Part shown: in pieces, positions 54,074 to 62,290 of the stretch
Layout: every line of letters starts with the position of its first letter
Numbering within the stretch: position 1 is the stretch's first letter
Source: an uncultured Lachnospiraceae bacterium
GTDB lineage: Bacteria > Bacillota > Clostridia > Lachnospirales > Lachnospiraceae
DNA length: 64,000 bases
Assembly (NCBI GenBank): GCA_910579505.1
Contig: CAJTTZ010000002.1
Span: 186,001-250,000 of the forward strand
Direction of reading: 5' to 3'
Notes under the pieces: model-generated
Database searches by the model: none
What the model saw: only the letters and a program-made list of their open reading frames with translations
What the model was told of the DNA's origin: nothing
Made by a program: the position numbers and the translations under genes

Positions 54074-54128
54074 GCCGCCGTATTAAAAAGGAGCGTTTTT
54101 CATACGCATTTACCATACCGCGTCGTAA

Positions 54129-55274
54129 TCAGCGCCGATTGCTCTGCAATCGCTGCAGCAGTGCGCTGAGCAGAACCATTATCGCTGTGTAGGCAGCCAT
54201 CTCATATAAGTAACGTGCGTTATGAATAGATTGCAGATAATACCAGGGCGGGAGAAGCAGTTTCCCCGCCCTGAAATACTGTAAATTCACAAAAACCGGG
54301 CAAAGCGCCAGCATTGCCGCCAGAAGCGGCAGAAAAGTCATGCTGAGTCCCCGGGGCGTGCGGCACAGCATCCGCAGCAGATTCGCAAAGGCTAGCACGC
54401 AAGCTGCAAAAACCGCACAGCATACCACTTCTTTCTTCCAGTCCGTAAACACCCCCGCCAGCTTACAGGACAGCAGCAGCACAACCGCCGCGTCCAAGAG
54501 ATACGCCGCGCCCGAAATGTACGATACCGAAAGATGTTTCGTCACAGGAAGTCGCCCATAGACGCCCCGCTCTTCATCCCGCATGAACCAAAGCGCCGCC
54601 GAAAGTCCCACGAAAGTAAGCCAAATGGCGAGAATCCCCCGCAGGGGCGCCTGCACATAGGTAAAATCTTCCGCTTCCCCGGGCGTCTTGTCCGGATACA
54701 CCATCTGAAAAAGACTTCCCTCCACGGCTACGCTGTCGTAAACGCGTCGAAGTTCCTCGTCAGTCATTTCCGAAAGTCCCAGCTCACCACGCACATAACC
54801 CTCATATACCCTATAGGAAAAGAACGGATAAATGGCGGATGCCAAAATTTCCCGCCCAAGTATAAGAGGCACACTGTCCCTGCGCTCCACCACTGTCACC
54901 ACGGGGCGTACCCTGCGCTTATTCCCAAGTTCTTCCAGACGTTTTGACAGATCCTCCGGGAAAATCCATGCCGCGTCCGCCTCCCCTGTATCCACCAGTG
55001 CCCGCGCTTTTTCTCCGTCCCCGCAGGGCAGATAGCGAAGAACGCCTCCGCCGTCCAGAAGCCTTTCGGAAATCTCCTGCGAAGCCTCATCCCCCTCAGG
55101 CAGATACAGCGCAATCACGGCAATCCCGGCAGGTTCTGCAGAGAGCCGGCCGACGCCGGCCGAAAGCAAGGGCGCCAGACAGAGCATCAGAAGGAAACCG
55201 CCTTTTTTGAGCAGCCTCTTTTGTAACAGTATAAACCTCACAAACATCTGTCCCACCATCCGCTTATCCTTCAC
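54129..55274 (-). CDS. ABC-2 type permease (second subunit)
   Basis: This 381-residue protein has one N-terminal helix (residues 25-45), an extracellular domain of about 170 residues and five helices at the C-terminal side (about 225-370). This is the YhgE/ABC2_membrane_3 layout of drug or peptide exporters. It starts with a GTG overlapping the stop of the preceding permease by 4 bases. It ends the three-gene exporter operon ATPase-permease-permease. No carbohydrate-specific features are visible; the substrate is unknown. Confidence 0.82.
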   Translation of the reverse strand: MKDKRMVGQMFVRFILLQKRLLKKGGFLLMLCLAPLLSAGVGRLSAEPAGIAVIALYLPEGDEASQEISERLLDGGGVLRYLPCGDGEKARALVDTGEADAAWIFPEDLSKRLEELGNKRRVRPVVTVVERRDSVPLILGREILASAIYPFFSYRVYEGYVRGELGLSEMTDEELRRVYDSVAVEGSLFQMVYPDKTPGEAEDFTYVQAPLRGILAIWLTFVGLSAALWFMRDEERGVYGRLPVTKHLSVSYISGAAYLLDAAVVLLLSCKLAGVFTDWKKEVVCCAVFAACVLAFANLLRMLCRTPRGLSMTFLPLLAAMLALCPVFVNLQYFRAGKLLLPPWYYLQSIHNARYLYEMAAYTAIMVLLSALLQRLQSNRR

Positions 55275-56506
55275 CTCATCCTGTTCCGTCTGACCAAAGC
55301 AGTCAATGCCAGAAACACCGCCAGCCAGGCGAAGACCGTCATCCAGGCTGCCGCCGGAATTTTCCCAAGCGCTCCCGCCTGCGCGAAACGCTGCGCAGCG
55401 CCGGAGGGCAGGAGCTCACCAAACGCCCGCATTTTCTCCGGGAAAAAGGCGGAAGGGTAAAAAAATCCCGAGAGATATCCCATGCCGATCCCGCAGATCA
55501 GCTGCAAAAGAATCCCGTTTACGATCCCATCCGCCGCCTCGAAGAGAAAGAGCTGCAGCGCCGCAAACATTGCCGTCACAGGAAAAAGAACCGGCAAAAA
55601 TGCAAGGAAAGGCGCCGCGCCCATTCCCTCCCACTCCGGAATACCCACAAGCTCCCGCTCCAGCCCGAAAGTAAGGGGCAGACACAGGACAAAAAGCCCC
55701 GCCATCACAAGAAGCAGATAGGCAAAATACTCTCCCAGAACCTGCCGCAGCGCCCCCACGCCCCGCGCCTTAAGAAAGCAGGAAAATGCGCCGCCTCCAC
55801 GCACAAAAAGAGCGCTGTTTAACAGCCCGGAAAGCAGGAGGAAAAGTAAAATCATGCCGCAGAAATAGTACAGTTCCAAAGACAGTCCGTCCCCATAGCC
55901 CAGAACTTCCACCTCGCTAAAACCGCCCCGCGAAAGTACCATCTGAATCAGGGCGAGATTCAGTTTATCCGTCTCCCATCCGATCTCCTCCCCCCTGCCC
56001 TGATCGGCGAGCGTCCGCTGCATGGCGTAGATCGCGCTCTGGGAACAGGTCACCAGCGTGGAAGCCACATCCGTAATTTCCCCCATCACCATGGTTCCCA
56101 GTCCCTGCTGCCCCTGTGCCGCAGTATAAGTGACAAATTTGTCATTTTCTCCGTACACAATGGACTCCATCAGCCCCTCGGGCACCCGCATCACGGCATA
56201 GAGTTCCCCGCGCGCAAACGCTGCCTCCGCTTCCTGCTCCGACATGGGCAGAAGCTCAATCATAAAACGGGAATCATCCATCTCCTGCACCGCCGCAATG
56301 CCGAAACCCAAATAAGAATCTGAAAGATCTCCGACCATGCCGATTCGGTATCTTGTTCCCTCCGCCGCAGATGCCCCCTGCGCAATCAACAGAAAGGCAA
56401 GCGCGCCCGCACAGGCACAGACAGCGAAGTCTGCCAGTATCTGTCCGGGAAGCAGCCTTGCCGCCCGTTTCAGTTGTGCCAGAAAATATGCCCCTGTCTG
56501 CTTCAT
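55271..56506 (-). CDS. ABC-2 type permease (first subunit)
   Basis: This 411-residue protein has the same layout as its neighbour: N-terminal helix (about 18-42), extracellular domain (AEGTRYRIGMVGDLSDSYLG onward) and five or six C-terminal helices. The ATG directly follows the TAG of the ATPase gene. GGAGG precedes the start. The two permeases probably form a heterodimer with two copies of the ATPase. Confidence 0.85.
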   Translation of the reverse strand: MKQTGAYFLAQLKRAARLLPGQILADFAVCACAGALAFLLIAQGASAAEGTRYRIGMVGDLSDSYLGFGIAAVQEMDDSRFMIELLPMSEQEAEAAFARGELYAVMRVPEGLMESIVYGENDKFVTYTAAQGQQGLGTMVMGEITDVASTLVTCSQSAIYAMQRTLADQGRGEEIGWETDKLNLALIQMVLSRGGFSEVEVLGYGDGLSLELYYFCGMILLFLLLSGLLNSALFVRGGGAFSCFLKARGVGALRQVLGEYFAYLLLVMAGLFVLCLPLTFGLERELVGIPEWEGMGAAPFLAFLPVLFPVTAMFAALQLFLFEAADGIVNGILLQLICGIGMGYLSGFFYPSAFFPEKMRAFGELLPSGAAQRFAQAGALGKIPAAAWMTVFAWLAVFLALTALVRRNRMR

Positions 56507-57175
56507 CTATAATGCCTCCGCCAGTCTGTGGAAATCTCCGTCATACCGCCACGGGTGCAGCGTCCCATCCCTCAAAATATAACACGCGTTACACAATTCC
56601 AGATCCTGCGCGTCATGGGTCGCCATCAGCACGATACCGCCCCCTCTTCTGTAGGCATCCAGAAACTGCCGGATATTCTCCTTGCAGACCGGGTCAAGCG
56701 CCGCCGAAGGCTCGTCAAGCACAAGGATCCCGGGATGGGAAACCACCGCACAGCCGATGGAAAGGCGCTTCTTCATGCCGCCCGACATGCGCCGCACAGG
56801 CGTCTTTAGGAAACTGTCAATCCCGAGCATCTTAAGCGCCCCCTCCGCAAGTTCCCGTTTCAGCGTCTCCCTGTCGTACCACATGCGAAGATTGTCCCAT
56901 GCGTTCAGTTCCTCCATCAGCGGGTCTCCCTGCGGCACATAGCCAAGCGTCCTCGGAATCTGTCCGGGCTCACGCAAAAGATCGGTTCCCCGATAAAAAA
57001 AGGAGCCGCCGTCCGCCTTACGCACTCCCGCCAAAATGGAAAGCAGCGTGGATTTCCCGCTGCCGTTACTTCCAAGGATAGCCGCACAACTCCCTGCCCC
57101 TATCGAAAACGATATATCTGTAAGCACTTTTTTCCGGGAATATGCCTTTTTGATCCCCGCTATCTCCACATCCAT
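56507..57175 (-). CDS. ABC transporter ATPase for ABC-2 exporter
   Basis: This 222-residue ATPase has Walker A LGSNGSGKST, Q-loop TLGYVPQGDPL, signature RRMSGGMKKRLS, Walker B ILVLDEPSAALD and switch His in LMATHDAQDL. It is of the CcmA/YhaQ drug-exporter type. The ATG at 57175 follows GGAGG by six bases; an upstream in-frame start at 57211 has no such site. It is coupled to two permease genes. Confidence 0.93.
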   Translation of the reverse strand: MDVEIAGIKKAYSRKKVLTDISFSIGAGSCAAILGSNGSGKSTLLSILAGVRKADGGSFFYRGTDLLREPGQIPRTLGYVPQGDPLMEELNAWDNLRMWYDRETLKRELAEGALKMLGIDSFLKTPVRRMSGGMKKRLSIGCAVVSHPGILVLDEPSAALDPVCKENIRQFLDAYRRGGGIVLMATHDAQDLELCNACYILRDGTLHPWRYDGDFHRLAEAL

Positions 57176-57232
57176 GGACATCCTCCATTTCCGCATCCTT
57201 ACGCTGCCCATATATGGGACCGGCGCGTCAGC

Positions 57233-58228
57233 CTACTGCGCCTGTCCGGCGAAAGCCTCCTTTACCGCCTCAGCGATACGCTCCATGCCCGCGCTGGTCG
57301 GATGCACCCCGTCGCTTGTCATCTCATGCAGATTTTCTACGGTGACGCCGCAGGAAGAAAGGTCAATCACAGAAAGCCCCCTGCTCTCTGCAATCCTGAC
57401 AATCGCCTCCCCATAATCCGCAGAGATCAGCTCCTCGCCGTTGACAAAGTCCACATAGGGCGTTTCTGTCCCATAATCTCCTACCGGGAGCAGCGTGCAG
57501 CAGTAAATTTCCGCCAACGGGTAGTTCGCCTGCACCTTATCAATCATAAGGGTATAGGCATCGCTGAAAGTCGCCACTTCTCCCTCCTCCACTAACTCGG
57601 TGCCGTCATTGTCCCCGAGCGGAATGGCTTTCAGGAAATCGTTGGTCCCCAAATATATGACAACCCTGTCAGGACATGCCCCCTCAGGGCCAGACAGGTC
57701 GTTGGTGCGCAGTTCGTTACAGCCGCACTGGGGATTCTCCGTTCCCGTAGAGTCTCCCGCCGCGGTCGCCCCGGAACTGGAACCATTCACATAGAGAGTA
57801 AGCTCCAGATCATCAGCCACCCGCTGCCACCACGTTTCTTCCGCCTTAAGCACCTCTCCATGTTCCGGGAAAAAGGCATAATACCCCACCGGATTGTACC
57901 CCTGGAAGGTAGAAATGCTGTCCCCCAATACGGAGAATGAAGTGCCCGCAAGCTGCGCCGGCGTCTCTGCACTGCCGCCCTGTCCGGCTGCCATATCCTG
58001 CCCCGGGGCTGCCGCGCCAATGTCGCCCCCTGCGGTTTCCTGCCCTTCTTTGCCATTCGCTGCGCTGTCTTTTTCGCTCTGTCCCGCCGCCGCGCTCTCC
58101 GCACCGTCTGCCTGCATATTTACATCTGCTGCGCCGTCTTCTTTTCGCGTGTTCGAACCGCCGCTGCAACCCCACAGAAAGGCCGAGACTGTCAAAGCGC
58201 AAACCGCCGCCAAAACCGTTCTCCTCAT
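57233..58228 (-). CDS. SGNH/GDSL hydrolase lipoprotein
   Basis: This 331-residue lipoprotein has lipobox SAFLWGCSG and an Ala/Gly/Gln/Glu-rich linker to about residue 90. A complete SGNH hydrolase domain follows: GDS block SVLGDSISTFQGYNP, Gly block VNGSSSGATAA, GTND block VIYLGTNDFL and DxxH block SDGVHPTSAGM. It should be an active esterase or acetylesterase on the cell surface, possibly removing O-acetyl groups. GGGGCGGCGG precedes the ATG. Fourteen bases separate it from the radical SAM gene upstream. Confidence 0.9.
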   Translation of the reverse strand: MRRTVLAAVCALTVSAFLWGCSGGSNTRKEDGAADVNMQADGAESAAAGQSEKDSAANGKEGQETAGGDIGAAAPGQDMAAGQGGSAETPAQLAGTSFSVLGDSISTFQGYNPVGYYAFFPEHGEVLKAEETWWQRVADDLELTLYVNGSSSGATAAGDSTGTENPQCGCNELRTNDLSGPEGACPDRVVIYLGTNDFLKAIPLGDNDGTELVEEGEVATFSDAYTLMIDKVQANYPLAEIYCCTLLPVGDYGTETPYVDFVNGEELISADYGEAIVRIAESRGLSVIDLSSCGVTVENLHEMTSDGVHPTSAGMERIAEAVKEAFAGQAQ

Positions 58229-58242
58229 TTGTCCGCCGCCCC

Positions 58243-59223
58243 TTACTTTTTCTTGAACATGGACTGCCTTGCGCCGTGCATTGCCCTGTGCTTCAGCACA
58301 TCATCCACCGCGTCCATACGAAGCCCCGCGTCGATAAAATCACAATACTTGCAAAACGGATAGTTGTGCCTTCCTGTGGCGATGGCCTCCCTGAGCTGTC
58401 TGTACTTTTCACTGTTCCATCCTTCCCTGAGGGAAGTGGTATTTAAATCCGCCATCTCAGTGACTTCGAAATTATCGCAGCAGCAGATACCCAGCTTGCC
58501 AAAAGGCGTAATCCAAAGATCCGTAAAAGGCATCAGGCACGTCTCCTTTACGATTTTCCCCTTGGACTGTTTGTTGGGCGCGCTGCCCGCACGGTTAGTC
58601 AGGACCTCCTTCAGATAGCGGATCTGCACGAGAATGTCAACATCCCGAAACTCGTCCGGGTGCGCCTTCACATAATCGTGAATCACCTGTACATTGTCGT
58701 GCATCTTCATCTCCATACCGTAATTGTTGATGATAAGCTGGTCCACATAGGGAATAATCTCCTTCACCCTGTCCACATCAAGAAGCAGACCGTTGGTGGA
58801 CATGAAGATAAACGCATCCGGCAGCTTTTGTCTGGCATACTTGTGAAACTCCACAATGCGCGTGTCAAGCCATGGCTCATTGTTTCCGTATAGAGTCAGA
58901 TGCCCTTTGTAATCCCACTCGTGAAGCTGGTCGATCACGGAATAGTATAGCGCGTCGTCCATCTTCTTATAAGGACGCTTCTCCGCATGGATATTGGCGG
59001 TGCAGAACTCGCATGTACTGTTGCAGCGGTTCACCGTCTCCAGATTCACCACGAGCGGATGCGGCGCCTCCTTATGGCTCATAAAATAGTCGATATACCC
59101 TTTCTGGGATCTCCTGCGGCTGATAAACTGCAGTTTCAAATAGCTCTCACTGGCAACCCAGGGCAGATATTTTTTTGCGTTCCACCCAATCACCCCGCCG
59201 AAATTGTGTACTCTGATAGGCAT
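58243..59223 (-). CDS. Radical SAM/SPASM-type enzyme
   Basis: This 326-residue enzyme has CX3CX2C in NRCNSTCEFCTAN (Cys67, 71, 74) for the SAM-binding 4Fe-4S cluster. A SPASM-like C-terminal region with further Cys (ETCLMPFTDLWIT, LGICCCDN, YPFCKYCDF) can carry auxiliary clusters. The TIM-barrel beta strands (GHLTLYGNNEPWLD, IFMSTNG) are visible. SPASM enzymes modify peptides or sugars by radical chemistry. No peptide precursor gene is visible nearby, and the genes around it are glycan genes, so a sugar-modifying role is possible. AAAGGAG precedes the ATG. Confidence 0.85.
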   Translation of the reverse strand: MPIRVHNFGGVIGWNAKKYLPWVASESYLKLQFISRRRSQKGYIDYFMSHKEAPHPLVVNLETVNRCNSTCEFCTANIHAEKRPYKKMDDALYYSVIDQLHEWDYKGHLTLYGNNEPWLDTRIVEFHKYARQKLPDAFIFMSTNGLLLDVDRVKEIIPYVDQLIINNYGMEMKMHDNVQVIHDYVKAHPDEFRDVDILVQIRYLKEVLTNRAGSAPNKQSKGKIVKETCLMPFTDLWITPFGKLGICCCDNFEVTEMADLNTTSLREGWNSEKYRQLREAIATGRHNYPFCKYCDFIDAGLRMDAVDDVLKHRAMHGARQSMFKKK

Positions 59224-59263
59224 AATTACGTCTCCTTTTGTCTTTGCCCGCCGTACTGCTCAA

Positions 59264-59278
59264 AAAACCTTCGGTTTT
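59264..59278 (-). terminator. Weak hairpin with T-run
   Basis: AAAACC (59264-59269) and GGTTTT (59273-59278) pair with a TTC loop and are followed by TT on the minus strand. It lies in the gap between the polytopic membrane gene and the radical SAM gene. Confidence 0.3.
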
Positions 59279-59312
59279 CCTCGCCCGCGGGCTTTCTGCG
59301 CTCCGCTTCGGT

Positions 59313-61193
59313 TCACTGCTTACGCGCATATACAAAAACCGTCATGCTTTTGTCCTGCGCCGTGTATTCCCCGATCAGGGACAGCCCTACGTCCTGCGCG
59401 TTGGAAAGTTTGATTCTGGAAAAAAGATACTGCCCCCCAAGCGCCCCAAAAGCCTCCCCATCCATATAAAGCCGGTCGTCTGTGGCATACACCGTCTTTG
59501 TGGCGCTTACTATGCTTAAATCCGTCCCCGAATACAGGTAAGCCCTGGCGCCCCAGTCGTCATAGTAGATTCTGGTCGCCTCCACCCGTTCTAAAGCCGG
59601 GGCTATGATTTTCCTGAAATCCTCCTTGTACTGCTGGGAATAGAAGCCCAGATATCCGTCCAGCGTGGCGATCCCATTATACTCAAGCACTGCCGGATGG
59701 AATCCGTAGGCCGCCGCCCACTCGCCCTCATAGCCGATATCATCCTTGATCTTTTCAAACAGGTGGACAGCGTAAAACTGCTCATAGGAAAGCTCGTCCA
59801 CTTCCTGTCCGTGGAAATACGCATAAGCCCTGTTATAGCAGGTGCTATACAAGTCATTATAGCGGGTCGGAGTCAGGATCACCGCCAGCACCGCAATGCA
59901 GATGATGCCGTTGGCAAGCCACGTCTGCCATATACCCGCGTCGTAGAGTCTGCGCAGAATCAAAAACAGCGCCGCGTACCAGAGGAACGGATTAAAAAAG
60001 ATCGTCCGGTTAAACTGCCAGCCCTGAAGCGGGGGAATCATCCTCTCCACCAGCGCGCGCAGCGGTTCAAAATCATACAGACCGTACACCACACAGTTAA
60101 ACAGGATAAAAACCATCAGCAGATTGAAGGGATCCCGCAAAGCAGCCCTTCCGTCTTTTTTCCGCACATAAAGCGCATTGTTTACAACAAAATATATAAT
60201 ACACGCCGGAAGCACAACTTTTCCGTGTACCCCGTCTGCGTGGAAAATACCGTCACAAAACACCTGACCGATTTCCATGAAAATCTCCGGCAGGGAAAGG
60301 CTCGCATTCACAATGGAAGAGCGGATCGTCACTTCATCGCTAAAAAGCATCTGCCCAAACAGGCGGTACTCGCAGACCACAAATCCGATGGCCAGCACAA
60401 GGAGTGCGCCGGACAGCCGCCACGCGGCTTCTCTGCTTTCGCGCGCCGCTTCATCCCCCGGTCCCGCACATATGCCGCGACCTTTGCGGGCGCCCGAACC
60501 TTCTTCCGTCCCAGAACATTTTTCCCGCCTGCTGCTCCTGCGCAAATATGCCCCCCTGACAAAAAGCCAAAAAACCGCAAGCACAAGATACCCCAGAATA
60601 AAAATACCGTGGTAAGAAAAGTAGGATACAAGCGGATAGGCAAACAGCGCCACATACCAGCCATACCACCGTCCCTGCCCTTTATATATTTTGAGAAGCA
60701 GCCAGACACACAGCGGAATGGAGGCAAAGGCGAACCCGAAAGCCGGAAAGAACCAGCAGATCCCGTAGGCAAATCCCGTCATATAAACGGCGGGACGGTA
60801 TTTCCCATATGTCTCGCCGAGCAGTTCTCTCGAAAGCAGGCGAAAAGAAAACATGCCTATCAGAATCTTTCCCAAAAGCCCCAGCACATAAGCCGTATAA
60901 GTCGGAAAAATCATAAAGAGCAGACTGTAAAGCGAAAGTTCCGAGGGAAGGTTGTCCCTGCTGACGCCGCAAAGAAACGGCACGTCAACCCCGTGTTTCC
61001 AGAAAGAATCCGTATTTTTAAGCATCTGGAACTGCGCCAGAAACAAGTCCATATTGTCGTGGACACCGATATAGCTGCGCTCGCCGTAACCGAAAAGCAC
61101 CGCTGCCATAAACACAAAAAATCCGATGATCGGAAAGAAAAACCAATATTTTGTTATCCACAGAAACCATTTCCGCTCGGTCAATTTATTCAT
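59313..61193 (-). CDS. Large polytopic membrane protein, DUF6044/YfhO-type
   Basis: This 626-residue protein has about twelve membrane helices and an extracellular C-terminal domain of about 150 residues. After the first helix lies GERSYIGVHDNMDLFLAQFQ, an acidic loop placed as in GT-C transferases. A Lys/Arg/Gly-rich loop occurs near residue 230-270. The type resembles B. subtilis YkoS-like DUF6044 proteins; exact function is unknown, with lipid-linked sugar transfer the likeliest. Its start is uncertain: the ATG at 61193 has GCGGGA upstream, and earlier starts overlap the gtrA-like gene. Confidence 0.65.
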   Translation of the reverse strand: MNKLTERKWFLWITKYWFFFPIIGFFVFMAAVLFGYGERSYIGVHDNMDLFLAQFQMLKNTDSFWKHGVDVPFLCGVSRDNLPSELSLYSLLFMIFPTYTAYVLGLLGKILIGMFSFRLLSRELLGETYGKYRPAVYMTGFAYGICWFFPAFGFAFASIPLCVWLLLKIYKGQGRWYGWYVALFAYPLVSYFSYHGIFILGYLVLAVFWLFVRGAYLRRSSRREKCSGTEEGSGARKGRGICAGPGDEAARESREAAWRLSGALLVLAIGFVVCEYRLFGQMLFSDEVTIRSSIVNASLSLPEIFMEIGQVFCDGIFHADGVHGKVVLPACIIYFVVNNALYVRKKDGRAALRDPFNLLMVFILFNCVVYGLYDFEPLRALVERMIPPLQGWQFNRTIFFNPFLWYAALFLILRRLYDAGIWQTWLANGIICIAVLAVILTPTRYNDLYSTCYNRAYAYFHGQEVDELSYEQFYAVHLFEKIKDDIGYEGEWAAAYGFHPAVLEYNGIATLDGYLGFYSQQYKEDFRKIIAPALERVEATRIYYDDWGARAYLYSGTDLSIVSATKTVYATDDRLYMDGEAFGALGGQYLFSRIKLSNAQDVGLSLIGEYTAQDKSMTVFVYARKQ

Positions 61194-61233
61194 ACATTTA
61201 TCCCGCTCTTGTTCCGCTGTCATACACCGCATA

Positions 61234-61716
61234 TTATGACACGGTTGTCGTATTTCCTTCTCCTTTATGCCTGCCCTTTCGAAATACAAACAGCTTCTGC
61301 CCGAAAAAGTTCATCACAATAAAGATGCCCATTCCGAATATCATGGCGACATTGTCAAGAAGCGCCTGTGAGAATGCGCCGCCCGCCGACAGCCCGGACA
61401 CACGAAACAGCCAGCCCACAAAAGGTTTCGCCACGCTAAACGACACGAGATAGCACACGATAATATTCAGGGCAAACCGCCAGGGCAGCCACTTATCCCT
61501 ATTTTCTACCTTGAAGGTCAGCTTCGCGTTCGCGTGATAGGAGAAAACGCTGCCGATAAAATAAGAAATACCGCTGGAAACCCAGTAGTTCATATGAATC
61601 AGGTTGTACAGCACCGCCATAATCACCCAGCCAAGGAACGTGTTGATAACGCCCACCATGCCAAAGTGTATGACCTCCATAATAAAATCCTTATATTTCA
61701 GATAAAGCGCTTTCAT
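61234..61716 (-). CDS. GtrA-family membrane protein
   Basis: This 160-residue protein has four helices and the family pattern HFGMVGVINTFLGWVIM, SYFIGSVFSYHANAKLTF and ALLDNVAMIFGMGIFIVMNF. GtrA proteins are thought to flip polyprenyl-phosphate-linked monosaccharides for GT-C enzymes, which fits the polytopic gene that follows. The ATG at 61716 is chosen because a TATAAA-like box lies just ahead of the longer alternative at 61755; the ribosome binding site is weak. Confidence 0.88.
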   Translation of the reverse strand: MKALYLKYKDFIMEVIHFGMVGVINTFLGWVIMAVLYNLIHMNYWVSSGISYFIGSVFSYHANAKLTFKVENRDKWLPWRFALNIIVCYLVSFSVAKPFVGWLFRVSGLSAGGAFSQALLDNVAMIFGMGIFIVMNFFGQKLFVFRKGRHKGEGNTTTVS

Positions 61717-61857
61717 CCGTCCAAGTACTATCCTTTCCCCTATATACCACTCCATTTTTATAATGTTTTTTCCGCTGTTATGTGCTATGATTAACCCACG
61801 CGGATATCCTTCTTCCGCATATGATAACCCTTCACCGCACTATATAAAGGAGCGCCC

Positions 61858-62253
61858 ATGACAACATTAAAAATACACCATATCGGCTATTTAGTCAAAA
61901 AAATCGAGAAAGCAAAGAAAACATTTGAGGACCTTGGCTATCAGGTCGAACACGACACCGTCTACGACGATATCCGCAAAGTGGATATCTGCTTTCTCAT
62001 AAAGGACGGTTACCGGGTGGAACTGGTCGCCCCCGCCTCCGAGGACTCCGTGGTTTCCGGGCTTCTGAAAAAATATAAAAATACGCCCTACCATATCTGC
62101 TACGAAACCGACGACGCCGAAGGGGCATACCGGGAACTGACCGAAAACGGCTTTGCCGCCATCGACACACCCACACCCGCACCCGCCCTGGGCGGCTGTA
62201 ATGTAGTCTTTTTGACCAGCCCCGTGATCGGCATGGTGGAACTAAAATACTGA
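61858..62253 (+). CDS. VOC-superfamily protein, methylmalonyl-CoA epimerase-like
   Basis: This 131-residue protein has the paired beta-alpha-beta-beta-beta modules of the glyoxalase/VOC fold. Metal-ligand-type residues are KIHHIGYLV near the start, YHICYETDD in the middle and GMVELKY at the end, as in methylmalonyl-CoA epimerase. Small solo VOC genes of this kind occur in glycan and peptide clusters with unknown substrates. AAAGGAG lies seven bases before the ATG. It diverges from the gtrA-like gene and converges with the membrane gene at 62291. Confidence 0.75.
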   Translation: MTTLKIHHIGYLVKKIEKAKKTFEDLGYQVEHDTVYDDIRKVDICFLIKDGYRVELVAPASEDSVVSGLLKKYKNTPYHICYETDDAEGAYRELTENGFAAIDTPTPAPALGGCNVVFLTSPVIGMVELKY

Positions 62254-62290
62254 CCACACGGAGAAACTTAGTCCCTCCTGGCGCTTCGTC

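Noticed and set aside
54080..54106. GTATTAAAAA / TTTTTCATAC hairpin after the oxidoreductase as a terminator
   Set aside because: The stem is nearly all A-T with a mismatch and no GC clamp, so it is not convincing.
59283..59292. GCCCGCGGGC palindrome as a binding site
   Set aside because: A 10-base GC palindrome in a GC-balanced genome without context is not enough evidence.
59697..61322. A 541-codon open frame on the plus strand
   Set aside because: It lies wholly opposite a polytopic membrane gene, is rich in His, Arg and Lys without domains, and lacks a start signal.
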